64,000 nt of DNA from Amphiduros pacificus (taxonomy: Eukaryota; Annelida; Polychaeta; Phyllodocida; Hesionidae), in assembly GCA_949316495.1 (NCBI GenBank), contig OX439004.1:28922904-28986903 (forward strand), given 5' to 3'. Every line of letters starts with the position of its first letter. Within the stretch, counting starts at the first letter, position 1. Both the position numbers and the translations under genes were made by a program. Under the pieces are notes generated by a model. It saw only the letters and a list, made by a program, of their open reading frames with translations. It had not been told where the DNA came from and ran no database searches. Positions 1 to 12,726 of this stretch are shown piece by piece.

Positions 1-53
1 CATAATAATGCGGTCATCTGTGTAATAATCTGAAATTGAATTACTAAATCTTA

Positions 54-200
54 CACAAGTGATAGACAGCTCACAAAAGTGACGGCTCACTAAAGTAACA
101 ACTCACAATAGTGACAGCTCACTAAAGTGACAGCTCACAAAAGTGACAGCGCACTAAAGTGACAGCTCACAAAAGTGAAAGCTCACAAAGTGAAAGACAG
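54..200. repeat. 16-bp tandem repeat (GTGACAGCTCACAAAA)
   Basis: About nine degenerate copies of GTGACAGCTCAC(A/T)AAA at 16-bp spacing. Looser GTGA-GACAGCT fragments continue to about 340. Non-coding. Confidence 0.85.
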
Positions 201-382
201 TGAGAGACAGCTACAAGAGTGGTGGACAGCTGCATATTAAAGTGACAACTGCACGAGTGAGATAATCAACAACAAAAACTCACTGATACATAAACAGACA
301 TCTTCATCAGTGAGAGATAGCTGCATAAGTGAAAGACAAAGGGCTGCATAGATTTAATAAAACAGACAAACCTTGCACAGGC

Positions 383-1335
383 CAGGGGTGGGAGAGCTCT
401 GACCCGTTCTGGACTGAAATCGCAGCAAATCTGGACGGTATGAAGTCATACCATTGTTTGTTTGTTTGTTTGTGGTTTTACATCACTTTCAACATTATTT
501 CAGTCATTTCGTGATGAGACCTACTTGTTGCAGATATAGTGTTGCCTCACTGAATTGTCATGTCGCAGGTCCTTGACATGACAACCCACCCAGTCCCAGA
601 TTTACAAGGACAATGGGTTAACCCTTTCGGCACGGACCTCAGCTCTTATGTGAAATTGTATCATTCAATCTCGGCATGGCCAGAGATCGAACCCACGACC
701 TTTGGATCACCACAGAGGAACTGGTGCTAATAAGCTGGCGCTCTAACCAACTGCGCCACGGCCCATGGCTCATACCACTATTCAACATCAAATCTGAACC
801 AATCTGGATGATTCTGTTATATAAAGACTTTTTATGTCTCGCAAAGGCATACAAAATGCATCAAAGTCATCACAAAACAGTTGAGTGTTAAATAGTGTCT
901 TATTTGTGATAGTGGAAAATTTATAGTAATGTTTTGAGGTTTTCAAAATCTGTGCACCAAGACGGTGATTACTCCTTGTGCCGGGCTCCTTGTTATGCAA
1001 TTTTAAACTGGGGCACATTGATGTGTCGAAATCGAGCAAAAATCTCGTTAAGATTCAGTTTCAGTTGATCATATTTTCATATATGTAACTGATGATGGTG
1101 TTATTTTCTTGAATATTGGATGGTATACTTGAAATATGAAGATTAGATATATAAAACAACTTTTTCCAGTCTGGCCATTGTTTACTGTAATGGCACCGCT
1201 CAGGTTCCACTCAGATTGGCTGCGATTTTGCGTTCAGCGAGCGTCCAGCTCTGTTGGGAGCGTCCAGAATGACGTGAATTGTTCAGATTGGTTCAGATTC
1301 TCTGCCCAGAACGGTTCAGAGCTCTCCCACCCCTG
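383..1335. mobile_element. hAT-like non-autonomous DNA transposon (interrupted by a SINE)
   Basis: Terminal inverted repeats: 383-412 starts CAGGGGTGGGAGAGCTCTGA, and the reverse complement of 1335-1306 starts with the same 20 bases and matches over about 30 with one or two differences. The CAGGGGTG terminus is typical of hAT elements. I could not identify a clean 8-bp target duplication. No transposase frame is present. Without the inserted SINE it would be about 630 bp. Confidence 0.75.
454..769 (-). mobile_element. Full-length tRNA-derived SINE inserted in the hAT-like element
   Basis: On the minus strand the head near 766 reads GGGCCGTGGCGCAGTTGGTT (A box) and continues to GGTTCGATCTC (B box). 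A body of about 200 bp follows, then a GTAAAACCACAAACAAACAA tail of CAAA repeats. Flanking direct repeats TCATACCA at 446-453 and 770-777 are its target site duplication. It is not a tRNA gene: the acceptor stem does not close and a SINE body and tail follow. Confidence 0.85.
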
Positions 1336-1339
1336 TAGG

Positions 1340-2340
1340 TTAGAGACAGTTGCATAAATGACAGACGGCTACAAAATGGTGGAATGGTTTTTCTTTTAAA
1401 AAATGTCATTATGGTGAGGGCACTACATACCAAACGGAGACTCTTGTTCTATTGGATGTACCACCAAACGCACTGCAGAGCGATATATTAAAAAAACCGC
1501 ACTGCAGAGCTATGTACCACTAAACATACTGCAGCAAAATTATGAGGAAGTCTTCAAGTCGCCAATACAAATGTGGACCATTACTAGATATTATGATAAT
1601 GGGAATGTGATATAACGAATTCAGACTTATGTAATGGTATGACAGAGATAATCCGCTACAATATGAATGATAGTCTGTATAATAAGAGCGATAATCTGGT
1701 TCAATGCGTCCAATATCATTGCTGAAAGATTGGAACAGAACAAAGACACCGACAATTATTGTAAATCAATAGATGAATGAATGTTATAACTCATATAGTA
1801 CAGTATATAATTCATGAAAAACTCTTTGAAGTAAATGGAAGTATATGAAGGTAGAATATGCAATGCATCGCTCTCTAGATCGGTAACCATCCCAGATTGA
1901 ATATCATTCATTTCGTTCTTTTTCTTTAAATATCATATTTTCTATTCACATTTAAATCGAGACAGATCATGTTAGTTTTTAAACAGAAACGACACAAATT
2001 TGACACTGGGTGCTAATCATTGAATTTATTAAACAATTGCTCTGTGTTGACTAATTACTGGAAATCGAACCTTAAGAAAGTATCACACACAATATTAATT
2101 TCAAACATTAACATAATAGACTATACCATCTTGGAAGCATTGCGATTGTAGCATTGACATTTATTTCATGTTGAAAGTGATATTGAGAGACGCAGGCTTG
2201 ATTCCTGTTGTCATCTGTCGTATGTCTCCTACATACTGTACACATTCTGATCCTCTTCTTGCTAAAATTGTCATATTCTTTTGAATTAAAAAGAATATAA
2301 TAATAAGCGAAAAGAGGCAAGCAGTTTTCATCACTTGACA
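1340..2340. other. No gene seen
   Basis: AT-rich DNA with stops in all frames. I see no exon, RNA gene or clear repeat. Confidence 0.5.
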
Positions 2341-2346
2341 CATAAT

Positions 2347-2870
2347 GTAGTGTTCTCCAATCACCACTCCGTGGCAAGCCCAGAAAGGTGATATGGGGAC
2401 GTTTGTGGAACATGCAGGGTCTCTTCTATTTCAAGCAGAGAAAGGTTTAGTTGGTTGATAGAGTCATCTAGTCTTTAAATTATGCACAGCATCTAATTGG
2501 TCAACTCTTATATCCTATGTCTATTGTTATAGCCCATTAAACATCCTATGTAAACACGATATCTGATTGGTCAGTATATACCTCCCATGTAAACTTCCTG
2601 TGTAAGCACAACGTCTGATTGGTTAATTCCATATTTCCTATTTGAATTTCCAAACATGTGCTCCATATACATCATGGGTAACTTACTTATATTTCCTTTA
2701 TTTCATATCACCCAAAGAACAATCACGATTTTTTTAAAGACTTAATAAGACTTTATACATAAAATATGAGATATTACTAAAAGAGTTTTAGGGTTTAAAA
2801 AAATTCCTACAAAAATGATTGCCCAGAAAAGTGGGCAAACAGACCTCCCTTTAACACCTATCACAGCTTG
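2347..2870. mobile_element. Diverged relative of the palindromic MITE at 43.05 kb
   Basis: AGTGTTCTCCAATCACC, AAGCCCAGA(A/T)AGGTGAT and TACATAAAATATGA match the element at 43054-43510 in order and orientation. The right end is degraded (CACCTATC...GGCTT remnants near 2855-2875). Non-autonomous, older than the 43 kb copy. Confidence 0.65.
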
Positions 2871-3410
2871 CCTTGGAACGCCACACCATTATGGCATTCG
2901 GAGATGATTTCTCGCGTAAGATGATACTATTTTCTTTGTAAATGTAAGCCAAACCGAGAACTGTTTACACAGATTGGCAGCATTTCATCGACACAGGTTG
3001 GCAACATTTCATTAAGAAAATGAGACTTTTTTTTAGTTTTTAATGAAAACCAAATATGTGTTTTTATATTGTTGGAGTTGGAGTATTTGAGAAACTCCCA
3101 CAGAACAAAAATCAAAGCTTTTTCCGAGAATTCCGCCATGGAAAGTGATATTGAAATGTTGTAAATGGTGTAAATTTTAATACAATGACATGACTGATGT
3201 TGATATATCCCCAGGAGACTGTCTATACTTTTTACAGAATTATTAAAAGGCGAAAACCATGAGATGGATCAAGGCTTGTTTTGTTGTTTTGCATGCATAC
3301 ATTGGCTACCATGCATTCAGGAAATGACAGCTTTATTGCGTTACAACAGAGGTTGCTAAAATGTAACATATCACGTGATTTTACATAACTCAGTCACTTG
3401 CCATTATTAT

Positions 3411-3700
3411 ATACAGTTACAGAATATTACACGGTTATAGAACAGGGCATGTTTGAATAACATAGGAAAGTTATAGAACATTGCACAATTATAAAACTGC
3501 ACAGTTATAGAAAATCTCAAGGTTGCAGAAAACAACACAGTTATAGAACATAGTAGGGTAATAAGATATATCAAGGTTATATAAAACATAGCAAATAATA
3601 TATATTAAGGTTATATAGAACATAGCAAATAAAATGTATCAAGGTCATATAGAACGTAGCAAATAGAATATATCAAGGTTATATAGAACATAGCAATGCT
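3411..3700. repeat. Degenerate tandem repeat, 34-bp unit at its cleanest
   Basis: GGTTATATAGAACATAGCAA recurs at 34-bp spacing from about 3575 to 3700. Shorter related ACAGTTATAGAACA units precede it. Confidence 0.75.
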
Positions 3701-3984
3701 AAAGAAATAGTTGGGCTATAGAAGAGGCATGGTAATAGAAGTAGCTTGCTGTTTCTCTTGAGAGGGTCACATATAGACACTTGCTAAAATCAGTTCTTAA
3801 AATTACCATCAAAGCTAATAGTTACTGTGAGATTCAGAATTGACATAGTTAAATTATAATGTCATAACATCGAGGAGAGAAATGTTATGACACAAAAATA
3901 TATTCACAAAATATTCACAAAAAACGTGTATATTATTTCTTCCAATAATATGCACCCAGTGTGAAAGTTTGAACAGAGAGTAAT

Positions 3985-4200
3985 ATGATTTCAGCAGATG
4001 CCTGGTTAGCACAATGAATGTATTGACCTGTGGTCAGTTACAGCTAGGGATCCTACCACACTGAGTAAGCAACAGGCCAGTGCCGGAATATTTGACTAGT
4101 CGTCAGATCTGACACTGTTATACCAATCCATATAGTTATGTGTATTTGTAAACCAGGATAACCCTTTAACCCTAGCACACATCATGTGTTGGGTCAAAGT
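3985..4200 (+). mobile_element. Probable degenerate SINE
   Basis: GCCTGGTTAGCACAATGAA resembles an A box, and a tRNA-like stretch runs to GATCCTACCACACTG, followed by a non-coding body. Too diverged to set ends or target repeats. Confidence 0.35.
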
Positions 4201-6030
4201 AAACCTTGGTGGTTGTTATAAAACTATATCTAAACTCTACTAGCAGTCCTTTTTTATTTGTGTGAACAGGTCCCAGTTCAGTCTATCCTCTTCATACTTA
4301 AAGGAGTGTAAATACTGAAAAAAAGAATGTTTATACTCCAAGGCTTTAAACATATTTTCCATACTCTAATGGAAAATAGAACTATTCATAATCCAAGTAT
4401 AAATATGTTTTTTGATCAAACATTTTATCAAGAGTAATGAGGGATTTGTTAATATTGATGGTATACATTACATGTAGGTTGAAAGGCAAAATGAAATGCA
4501 TGAAGTGACTCAATACAACTACATTAACTATTAGAAATGATTCTCTTCCAGGTATCTCTGCTCCAATGTAGACTCTCAGAATAAGCAACAGGCATCCTCA
4601 CAGAGGAAGCAACAGGCATCAGGGTAATAATAGATTAAGATCTGAGGATTTCTTTTATAAACACAGATATATATATCAACCAATATATCAAACAATTAAC
4701 ATTTAGATAGTTCTCATTTATTCTGTTCTTTCTTTGCTTCTTTGTAAGTAAAAGAAGACTGTGGCATAGATATATCATATACTTAAACTTGTTTCCATGG
4801 TCTTGGCACAAGTAAATGTTAGCCATCTTTACACTCACTTCAAGGGAGAAATTATGGGTTATTCATCAAGTGCCACCTGGCGGAACTACAGGAAGTTAGG
4901 GGTCATCTGCAAAACTCGTACCACTTAGCAGTCATTATGAAACTTGGCTATTCTGGGCATAAGTGATAAACCGCTAATGTATTATGTCGACTGCAATTTC
5001 ACGTATTGATGGGTGCAGAAAATATAGCAGAAAATAGGTCAAATCTATGGTAAATATTGATATAAGGAATTTTTTCACCCTGAATGTTGATATTCAAAAC
5101 AAATCTATGGTACCCCTCGGCTTTGCTACTTTTATCCCCCTTTCCCACTTGTCACTATGGCTGAATGGAAGTTAAACATGGGCCTGATTTCTCCTCAGGA
5201 AATCACATGCCAGGCACAAATCAACAGTGTATATTGTTACACATTGCATATAACTTTGACTTTCTTTTGCATATTTTGTTGATATCTTGTATCTCATGCT
5301 TGTGACTTCTCTGCTGTTCCGACTAATCAGCACTGAGTGGAGTAAAGCACTGAGTGGAGTAAACGTGGAAAAGGACAGAAGAATATATATAATTAAAATG
5401 TAGAAATACTTTTTAAATTTTTAAATAACTCTATAAGTGAAACTTTGGCACAAAGAGTAGGCACCATTAGTAACGCAGAAATGGAAATCATTACACCAGA
5501 AGTGACAAGAATTTATAGATTTGACTAATTATGCTTTCCAAATTAGAACAGACGGTGACGCTTGGCATGGCTAACAATCCTTTAATGGCATTTAGTTTGT
5601 GTCAAAATAAATGAAGCCTTCATCTATGTCAGTAACAGCACAGTGTAGTTCTCTTCTAGTTTGATGCATCTTAGGTAACTTATCTGCATAATGCTTAAAT
5701 TTTCTATAGCTTACATCTTTTGTTCAAAACTTACATTGTTTGTTTATAGCTTATATGTATTTTCCACAGCTTACATTTTTTGTTTATAGCTTATACTTTC
5801 TTCTGTAACTTATATTTTCTGCTGTAATTGTATATCCAAAGTATTTCATCTCATCTCCTTATTTTTTGTATTAATTATTGTGAAAGGATCAGTATTGCCC
5901 TTCCTTTCAGCAAGTTTGCCATATGATAGTCGAACCATATTTAGAAACAAGCATGAATTGTAGACATATCTGAGATATCTGGTGTACTGTTATATACATC
6001 CTGCTGTCTGGGATTGGGCTGGGTTACCTT
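4200..6030. other. No gene seen
   Basis: AT-rich intergenic DNA. A short run of AGCTTA(C/T)AT variants at 5705-5830 is the only local pattern. Confidence 0.5.
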
Positions 6031-6054
6031 GGGAATCATGTGTTTCATTCATCA

Positions 6055-6175
6055 TTAGCTCCATAGTCTGTGTGCTACTGGATAAGCCGGATTAGTGGAA
6101 AGATGTCTAATCATTCTACAGGTATCCGAGGTTAGATTCCTGAATGCAGTGAGCACCCCAAACAATGGAAGATTG
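6055..6175 (+). mobile_element. Probable tRNA-derived SINE head
   Basis: A-box-like segment near 6065-6080 and B box GGTTAGATTCC near 6130 in plus orientation. The body is unclear. Not a tRNA gene: spacing and stems do not fit. Confidence 0.4.
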
Positions 6176-6924
6176 ATAAAAATATATGATTTTAAGAGGT
6201 TTTATGCTCAAACGGCAACCTGACAACCGTTATAGCTTTGTTATGTGTAAAATATAAATACACATAACAAAATAAATATCCCCATCTACTCGTACATTCC
6301 TGGGAACAAAACTCAAATGAAAAGGCGGTTGAGACAAAATAAGTCAAATTACAACAGCTCACGTTTATATCATATTCAAGTGAATTCATAAAATTACACA
6401 AGATCTAGTCTTGCAGAAAACGATGCACTGGATACAAAACCCTCATAATTGCTGGCGTATTTGCAGTCAGATTCTACCATTTTGTTAGATACCTCAATGT
6501 GCTACAACGCACTGCTCAATATATGTCAAAGCAAAATATCAGAAATCTCATATGAAGCAAGAAAAAAAATCAAGCCTGATTTCCACATGTTGTCTGTTAT
6601 GATATGAGTAGCTCTCAGTTCTACTCAGCCTACATTGCTGAGTCTCCCAGTTGTTCATCAGGATATCAACTGACCCTTGAGTGCGAGTAAATGGCCTGCT
6701 ATATTGCAGACATGGTCAGCAAGGTATGCTGCAAGGTAAGGCAGTCATATGCTGGGGAAATAAGCCTGGTCCAATTTAGGAGATAGACTTCTGCATATTC
6801 CAATGACACGTCTCCTGTATGAGGGTAGGTCACGTGATTAGGTGAACATATGGAGACACATTGCCTTCTCTTTCAATCATTCCTACTTAAGTGTGGGTGC
6901 GGGGGGACTCTAATGACCTTATTC

Positions 6925-7465
6925 TCAATGTAGGTAACCCGGGGAATTGAGATGACCCATCATTCTCAATGTAGGTAACCCGGGGAATTGAGATGACCCA
7001 TCATTCTCAATGTAGGTAACCACGGAAATTTATCATACTGGGTAACGGGGTAACGTGGGTATCCTTAGGAAATATCAAAGACTCACATCAGTCCCAATGT
7101 AACCCTGAGAATTTTAGAAGATTCTATCATTCCCAATGTGGGTTTAATTGGGAAATTTAGAAGATTTTATCATTCTCAATGTGGGTTTCTTTGGGAAATT
7201 TAGAAGGTTCTATCATTCTCAATGTGGGTATCCTTGGGAAATTTAGAAGATTCTATCATTCTCAATGTGGGTTTCTTTAGGAACTTTAGAAGATTCTATC
7301 ATTCTCAATGTGGGTTTCTTTAGGAACTTTAGATGATTCTATCATTCTCAATGTGGGTATCCTTGGGAAATTTAGAAGATTCTATCATTCCCAATGAGGG
7401 TTTCTTAAGGAAATTTAGAGGACTCTATCATTCTCAATGTGGGTATCCTTCGGTATTTGATACAA
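6925..7465. repeat. 43-bp minisatellite
   Basis: About twelve copies of a unit containing CATTCTCAATGTGGGTATCC and GGAAATTTAGAAGATTCTAT, at 43-bp spacing. First units are a divergent GGGGAATTGAGATGACCCAT variant. Non-coding. Confidence 0.9.
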
Positions 7466-7469
7466 TTCT

Positions 7470-8785
7470 ATTCCCTTCTATGTTGGTCATCCAGTGTTGG
7501 TGATTCCGATAACTGCATCCTCCATCTGAGCAACTCAAAGACGTCTGAGTAGTCTCAACCCGGTATCAGAGCATCACAGTCCAATATCAGGCCATGTGCC
7601 AACGAAGCACCTTCTCTTCTACTCTGCCAACGCCTAAACACAAACAGATGGGCTGGCTCTGGGCTATTGACCGCTTTCACACCAGTAATCAGCACCCTCA
7701 AAACTTACACGCCACACTAACATCCATGGATTAGATTCCAAACATTCTGTTTTCTCAGAAAGAAGCAAATCTTTCCTGATAGAATGGTGTTTTTTTCTGT
7801 GTTATCATTCTGTTCTTCTGTAAGCGGCATTAAGAGGTGAATCCTTCAGTGCAGTCACAGCTCTTGACCCCTGCCCTGCACCATTGGCATCTGTGGTACG
7901 AGATGTATGCCTTACTTCTAATCTATATTATCTGGATTCAGATTATTGGAATTGAGGTAAAATAGAAAGGATTCTGGTGTAAATGATCAAGTACAAAAAA
8001 GGATAAGTGCGCATGTGTCATAAGTCGGTGCAATTTACCTTTCGATATTATAGATGCATTCCTCACACTAAACCTTTGGTGAGAGAAAAGAAAAACTTAC
8101 ATAAACTGTGAATATCACAAGATAAGAAATCACAACAAATCTATATTGAACCCAAGTCACTCATTTATCAACTTAGCCCTTCCATGGTTGCGGGAAAATG
8201 TTTACAAGATAGTGGTAAATGAACCATCATCACCTGGCGCATCTACAGCAAATCCTACTTTACTGCTGAGTGGACTGTCATGGCTCCAACGGCCAAAACC
8301 ACACGCAGAAACCAAACAAACTGGTTTGAGTGTAGATATTTTTTGTTAAATCAAAATTCTCATGGATTTATATATGCATTCTGTTCTCACACTCTTCTTA
8401 AAAAAACTGGTTATCACAGATCTGCTGTGGTGATCTAAAATTAAAACAGTAATTTTCTATGCAAAGAGTATGGCACGAAGTCGTGATCTTCTGACGTTTT
8501 CTCCAGTTGTTCTCGCCTACTTGTCTTGAAAAGGAATCTGTTACAAATATAGAAACCATAACTTAGACGTGTTCAAACATGTCTCCTGATGTTCCTTTGA
8601 GCGAGCTCTTTTATGTAATATTTATCGTCTCAAATTAAGAGGGTACTGCAATAGCAAGGCAAATGACATGGTTTAGAAACACTAAATCCTAACTCGTATT
8701 TATAGGTCCAAATGTGAGTGGATAGAGAAGGTGTGAGTGGCAGAGTAGCCTGCAGAGTAGAGTAGAGTAGAGTGTACAGTGACCT
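7470..8785. other. No gene seen
   Basis: Non-coding. An AGAGTAGAGTAG microsatellite lies at 8754-8772. Confidence 0.45.
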
Positions 8786-8794
8786 GGGAGTCAT

Positions 8795-9240
8795 GTCTAA
8801 GGCCTAGGGTGAAGTGGTCAGGGGGTCATGTCTGAGGCCTAGGGGTGAAGTGACCTGGGGGTCATGTCTGAGGCCTAGGAGTGAAGTGGTCAGGGGGTCA
8901 TGTCTGAGGCCTAGGGGTGAAGTGACCTGGGGGTCATGTCTGAGACCTAGGGGTGAAGTGACCTGGGGGTCATGACTGAGACCTAGGGGTGAAGTGACCT
9001 GGGGGTCATGACTGAGACCTAGGGGTGAAGTGGCCAGGGGGTCATGTCTGAGGCCTAGGGGTGAAGTGACCTGGGGGTCATGACTGAGACCTAGGGGTGA
9101 AGTGACCTGGGGGTCATGACTGTGACCTGGGGGTCATGACTGAGACCTAGGGGTGAAGTGGTCAGGGGATCATGTCTGAGACCTAGGGGTGAAGTGACCT
9201 GGGGGTTATGTCTGAGAACAAGGGGTGAAATGATTAGGTG
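8795..9240. repeat. 36-bp minisatellite
   Basis: About twelve copies of GTGAAGTGACCTGGGGGTCA plus TGTCTGAGGCCTAGGG at 36-bp spacing. G-rich on the plus strand with GGGGG runs. Confidence 0.9.
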
Positions 9241-9344
9241 TTTGTGTCTTAGGGTGATGTGTAAGTAGATGGGATGATGTCCTGGGGTCTGAGTGATCTG
9301 GGGTTCTCTCTGATATGATAGTTGAGTATCTTGGTGTGATGAGT

Positions 9345-9680
9345 GAGTTACTTGGGAGTATTGTCTGAGTGCCCCCTTTGGGTGATGTCTGAGTGTCTAA
9401 GGTGTATTGTCTGAGTGCCCTGGGGGAGATGTTTGAGTGTCAAAGGAGTATTGTCTTAGTGCCCTGGGGGAGATGTTTGAGTGTCTAAGGAGTATTGTCT
9501 GAGTGCCCTGGGGGAGATGTTTAAGTGTCTAAGGTGTATTGTCTGAGTGCCCTGGGGGAGATGTTTGAGTGTCTAAGGTGTACTTTCTGAGTGCCCTTGG
9601 GGAGATGCTTGAGTGTCTAAGGTGTATTGTCTGGGGGAGATGTTTGAGTGTCTAAGGTGTATTGTCTGGGGAGATTTTTG
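9345..9680. repeat. 44-bp minisatellite
   Basis: About seven copies of GAGTGCCCTGGGGGAGATGT plus TTGAGTGTCTAAGGTGTATT at 44-bp spacing. Confidence 0.9.
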
Positions 9681-9699
9681 AGTGACCTGATGTGATGTG

Positions 9700-9880
9700 A
9701 TGTATTGGTGGCGATGTCTGAGTGTCCTGGGGCGATGTCTGAGTGTCCCGGGGTGATGTCTGAGTGTCCAGGGGTGATGTCTGGGTGTCTTAGGGTGATA
9801 TCTGGGTGTCTTAGGGTGATGTCTGGGTGTCCTAGGGTGATGTCTGGGTGTCCTAGGGTGATTTCTGAGTGTCCCCGTCC
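9700..9880. repeat. 21-bp minisatellite
   Basis: About eight copies of GATGTCTGAGTGTCC(T/C)(A/G)GGGT at 21-bp spacing. It gives false open frames on both strands. Confidence 0.9.
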
Positions 9881-9890
9881 TCGGGATGGC

Positions 9891-9892
<2 letters not shown>

Positions 9893-9923
<31 letters not shown>
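9893..9923. repeat. (GT)n microsatellite
   Basis: Perfect GT run at the end of the 21-bp array. Confidence 0.95.
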
Positions 9924-9924
<1 letters not shown>

Positions 9925-10079
9925 CGAGGAAAGTATGAGTGTGTGTCTTCGGGTGTGAGTGCGTGTACTTGGGGGAGTAGTGATTGGTCAAGATGAGTGT
10001 TTCCTGTGGGAGGTGACAGGCTAATGAGATCTTGATGTTAGCACCAGGGGGCAGCCTGTTGCAAGGATTCACATATTGA

Positions 10080-11630
10080 CACACGCAGTGCCGTTACAAG
10101 ACATCCACTGTCCAGAGTGTGGCTCACAGAATTTCGAAACATAGCTTCTTTATTCTGAAAACTCACAAACGAGTCTTGTCTTATACAAAGATTAAGTAAT
10201 AATATGCAATTGTCCCAATCTTATGTTTTGATATGAACTCTGAAAAACATAGGGTCAAAATTAAATTGATAAATCAGCAATTGATTATATCATCACTGAA
10301 TTGTTACCATTGATATGATAATGATTATACAATCCTAAAGAACGTATGATCGGGGTGTTGACATAAGGGCAGATTGTCGGGAGAGGTTTAGGCATCTTGG
10401 AGAGGATGAAACTAGATGCTAGAGGCCGCTTTGTCTTGCCAGCAGCCGTACGATACATTAGATGGGGAGGCTATTTTTACTGGGAAGCATGCTAGGCCCC
10501 GGAGCAGCCCACCCTGCTTCTGATATTGAGGCCATGGATAGTGTGAGCAGCTAGAATCATAGTCAAATGCGCTCTGTAAATGAGACAGCAAAGACAATCA
10601 AAACCAGCAAACATAGTTGACGTTTTTCTCAGTCATCATTAAGGTAGGTATCTATTTTTATTGATGCAATGCTACCTACGTAGCTGTCATGTTACCTGGT
10701 TGTATATGAAGACATTGTTTATTTGCCACGGATATGCGTATGACATAGTTATATCTATGTAAGAGACACTTATGGTTAGATTACGTGCCTTCCTATGTCT
10801 GTCCTCTCATCTCTCACACTTTGAAATGATAAAAATGCATGTCAGTTCATCAAATTCCTTGTTGCAAAATATGCAATGCAAGTCTCCATATTACCCAGGC
10901 AGTGGTAAAATAAGTGGCAGAGATCAAATAATGAGAGTATTCTGAGGAGGAGCTGTGTACTTCGACACGGCAAGAATAGACCCCTGTGCCGCATACGGTG
11001 GAATCTTACCAGGTTGGGTGCCTGCCCATCACTTGACATTCTGTAACAACGTAAATCTGAACCATTTCTTGGAGTCAATGTTCTCACTGGGTATATCATT
11101 CTGCATGGCATTGCTCGATTTGTGCATTGTCGCAGAGGTTTGGCCAAAAATACGTTTGTCATCTGATCAATACTGACATTATTCGGTTTTAAGTCTTTGT
11201 ATTTGCTTTCAAAAAGGCAGAATCTCATCAAAAACCGACATCCATTCCCTGTCATGTCTTTCTATGTATCTCTGATAATGCCAAAAAAAATCCTGGAAAA
11301 TTTATAATTCAATATGTGGAAATGAATTACGATAAATAGTCCAATTGCGCAACAAGATAATAATATTGCATTGACATTCCAGTAGACATGTCCTTGATTT
11401 TAAATTCAGTTTTTTATTCCACCCATAACTTATAGCTGGTTACCATTGGGAATATCAAATGGGAATATGAAATGTTTTTTATTTTAATGTTGTATTTATA
11501 TGTATATAGTTCACTCTATCACGTTATATATTTCATGATATCAATATTATCTATCAAGTATTGTTTATCATTGTGTAAATTATTTTGATTATTTCATTAT
11601 AATTGCAAGCACTTTTTCCTTGTATAGTAC
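10080..11630. other. No gene seen
   Basis: Non-coding on both strands as far as I can read; the longest frame (10842-11255, minus) has no protein-like features. Confidence 0.45.
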
Positions 11631-11639
11631 AAATAACTT

Positions 11640-12135
11640 TTGGGTCAAATGTTAATACCCATCATATTACCCCAACAAAGCTTAAGATTCCTGTGCAATT
11701 TGAAAGTAGATGAGTATAAATCCAAATTATCCATTGAATACTTTGTCACCAACCTTTGCTGAGCTGACCAGTGATCTCGTAAAAAAACCTTCTTAAATGC
11801 GATTGCTAACAATTGGGACACTTGAGTGGTTTAGCTCACTGGGACATTTTTGTCCATTTGCGTTTGTCAATCGGTGCAGGCCTGACACCAAGCAAAGTAC
11901 TTGATACTTTCAGCAAAGCACATGATCATGGCAGGTATGATTAGGTTGATTTCAGGAAGATAGTTTGTTTGTATTTCAGTATCATGACCACATATCATTT
12001 TAGCATATTTCAATTCTCTATAATATTGCCTGTGACCTCAGCGATCCCATGAAGGCTTGGTTACATATATAGAAACAGATAGCCTCTTATAATGACTTTA
12101 AGGCCATAGCCAAACATCTTCATTACCTCCTCACT
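11640..12135. repeat. Dispersed repeat, copy 1
   Basis: Aligns with 28745-29150. Shared blocks include ACCCATCATATTACCCC, ATCCATT(G)AA(T/C)ACTTTGTCA, TATGACCACATATCATTT and a TTGCCTGT(G/A)ACCTC stretch followed by CATGAA. Copies are diverged. It may be a SINE-like family: the second copy has a tRNA-like head region. No coding content. Confidence 0.7.
11928..11934 (+). CDS. Possible mini first exon (ATG GCA G) feeding exon 12727
   Basis: ATG-GCA-G followed by GTATGA would splice in phase 1 to exon 12727 to give MADSADEKKK. It is only seven coding bases, and the surrounding sequence aligns with the repeat copy at 28.7-29.15 kb, where the matching ATGGAAGGTG has a different codon and a weaker donor. 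It could be a chance pattern or an exapted repeat start. Confidence 0.2.
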
Positions 12136-12726
12136 GGTGTTACTCTGTGCCATTTAGGGTGAAAATAAAATATATCATTATCAGCACGAGATATTTGTTT
12201 AAAGTTTATAGGTGTATGGTGGACATGCTAGGTGCACGGTAATGTTATGAACTGACTTGATTGACTGATAACTTTAAAATGAATCAGGATTCCGATTGCC
12301 TTCGCCTCATGCATGTGACTTTTAATAACTATTGTCCCCATTTCGCAGACATATCCATACCAAATGTATCTTTGTATTAAAATGCCAAATTGATGGGTGT
12401 GGGAATTTTGCTAACCAAAAGACAATATTCAGCTACACCCGGAATTTAAGAGAAAAGAAGAAGGCATACAAGTTACCGAGTGTGATACTGAAAATAAATT
12501 GTTTTACCCCAATAAGGGTACAGTCCCTGGTGAATTTAATCACATCTCTCTGATGTATAGGGATAGTATATAGTTGATGACCACCAACACAGCAAGGTGT
12601 CAAGAAAGGTTCAATGTTAAACAAATATGAATATGATTAAAATAGGTATGGGAAAGAAGTTGGGAGGTGTAGAATATATGATATTATGAGGTTGTGATAT
12701 ATAAGACCTGTCTTCTCATGTTTCAG

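Noticed and set aside
676-769. tRNA gene on the minus strand
   Set aside because: A and B boxes are present, but the spacing is too long, the acceptor stem does not pair and a SINE body and CAAA tail with target duplications follow. Called a SINE.
6726-6735. Mini first exon ATG-CTG-CAA-G with donor GTAAGG, phase 1
   Set aside because: Same pattern as the stomatin first exons, but with no TATA box, coding composition or other support. It shows how easily such short patterns arise by chance.
6925-7465. CRISPR array
   Set aside because: The 43-bp units are contiguous with no unique spacers, and the setting is an animal genome.
9617-10084. 155-aa His/Thr-rich protein on the minus strand
   Set aside because: Covers the 21-bp and GT arrays only; non-repeat ends have no protein character.
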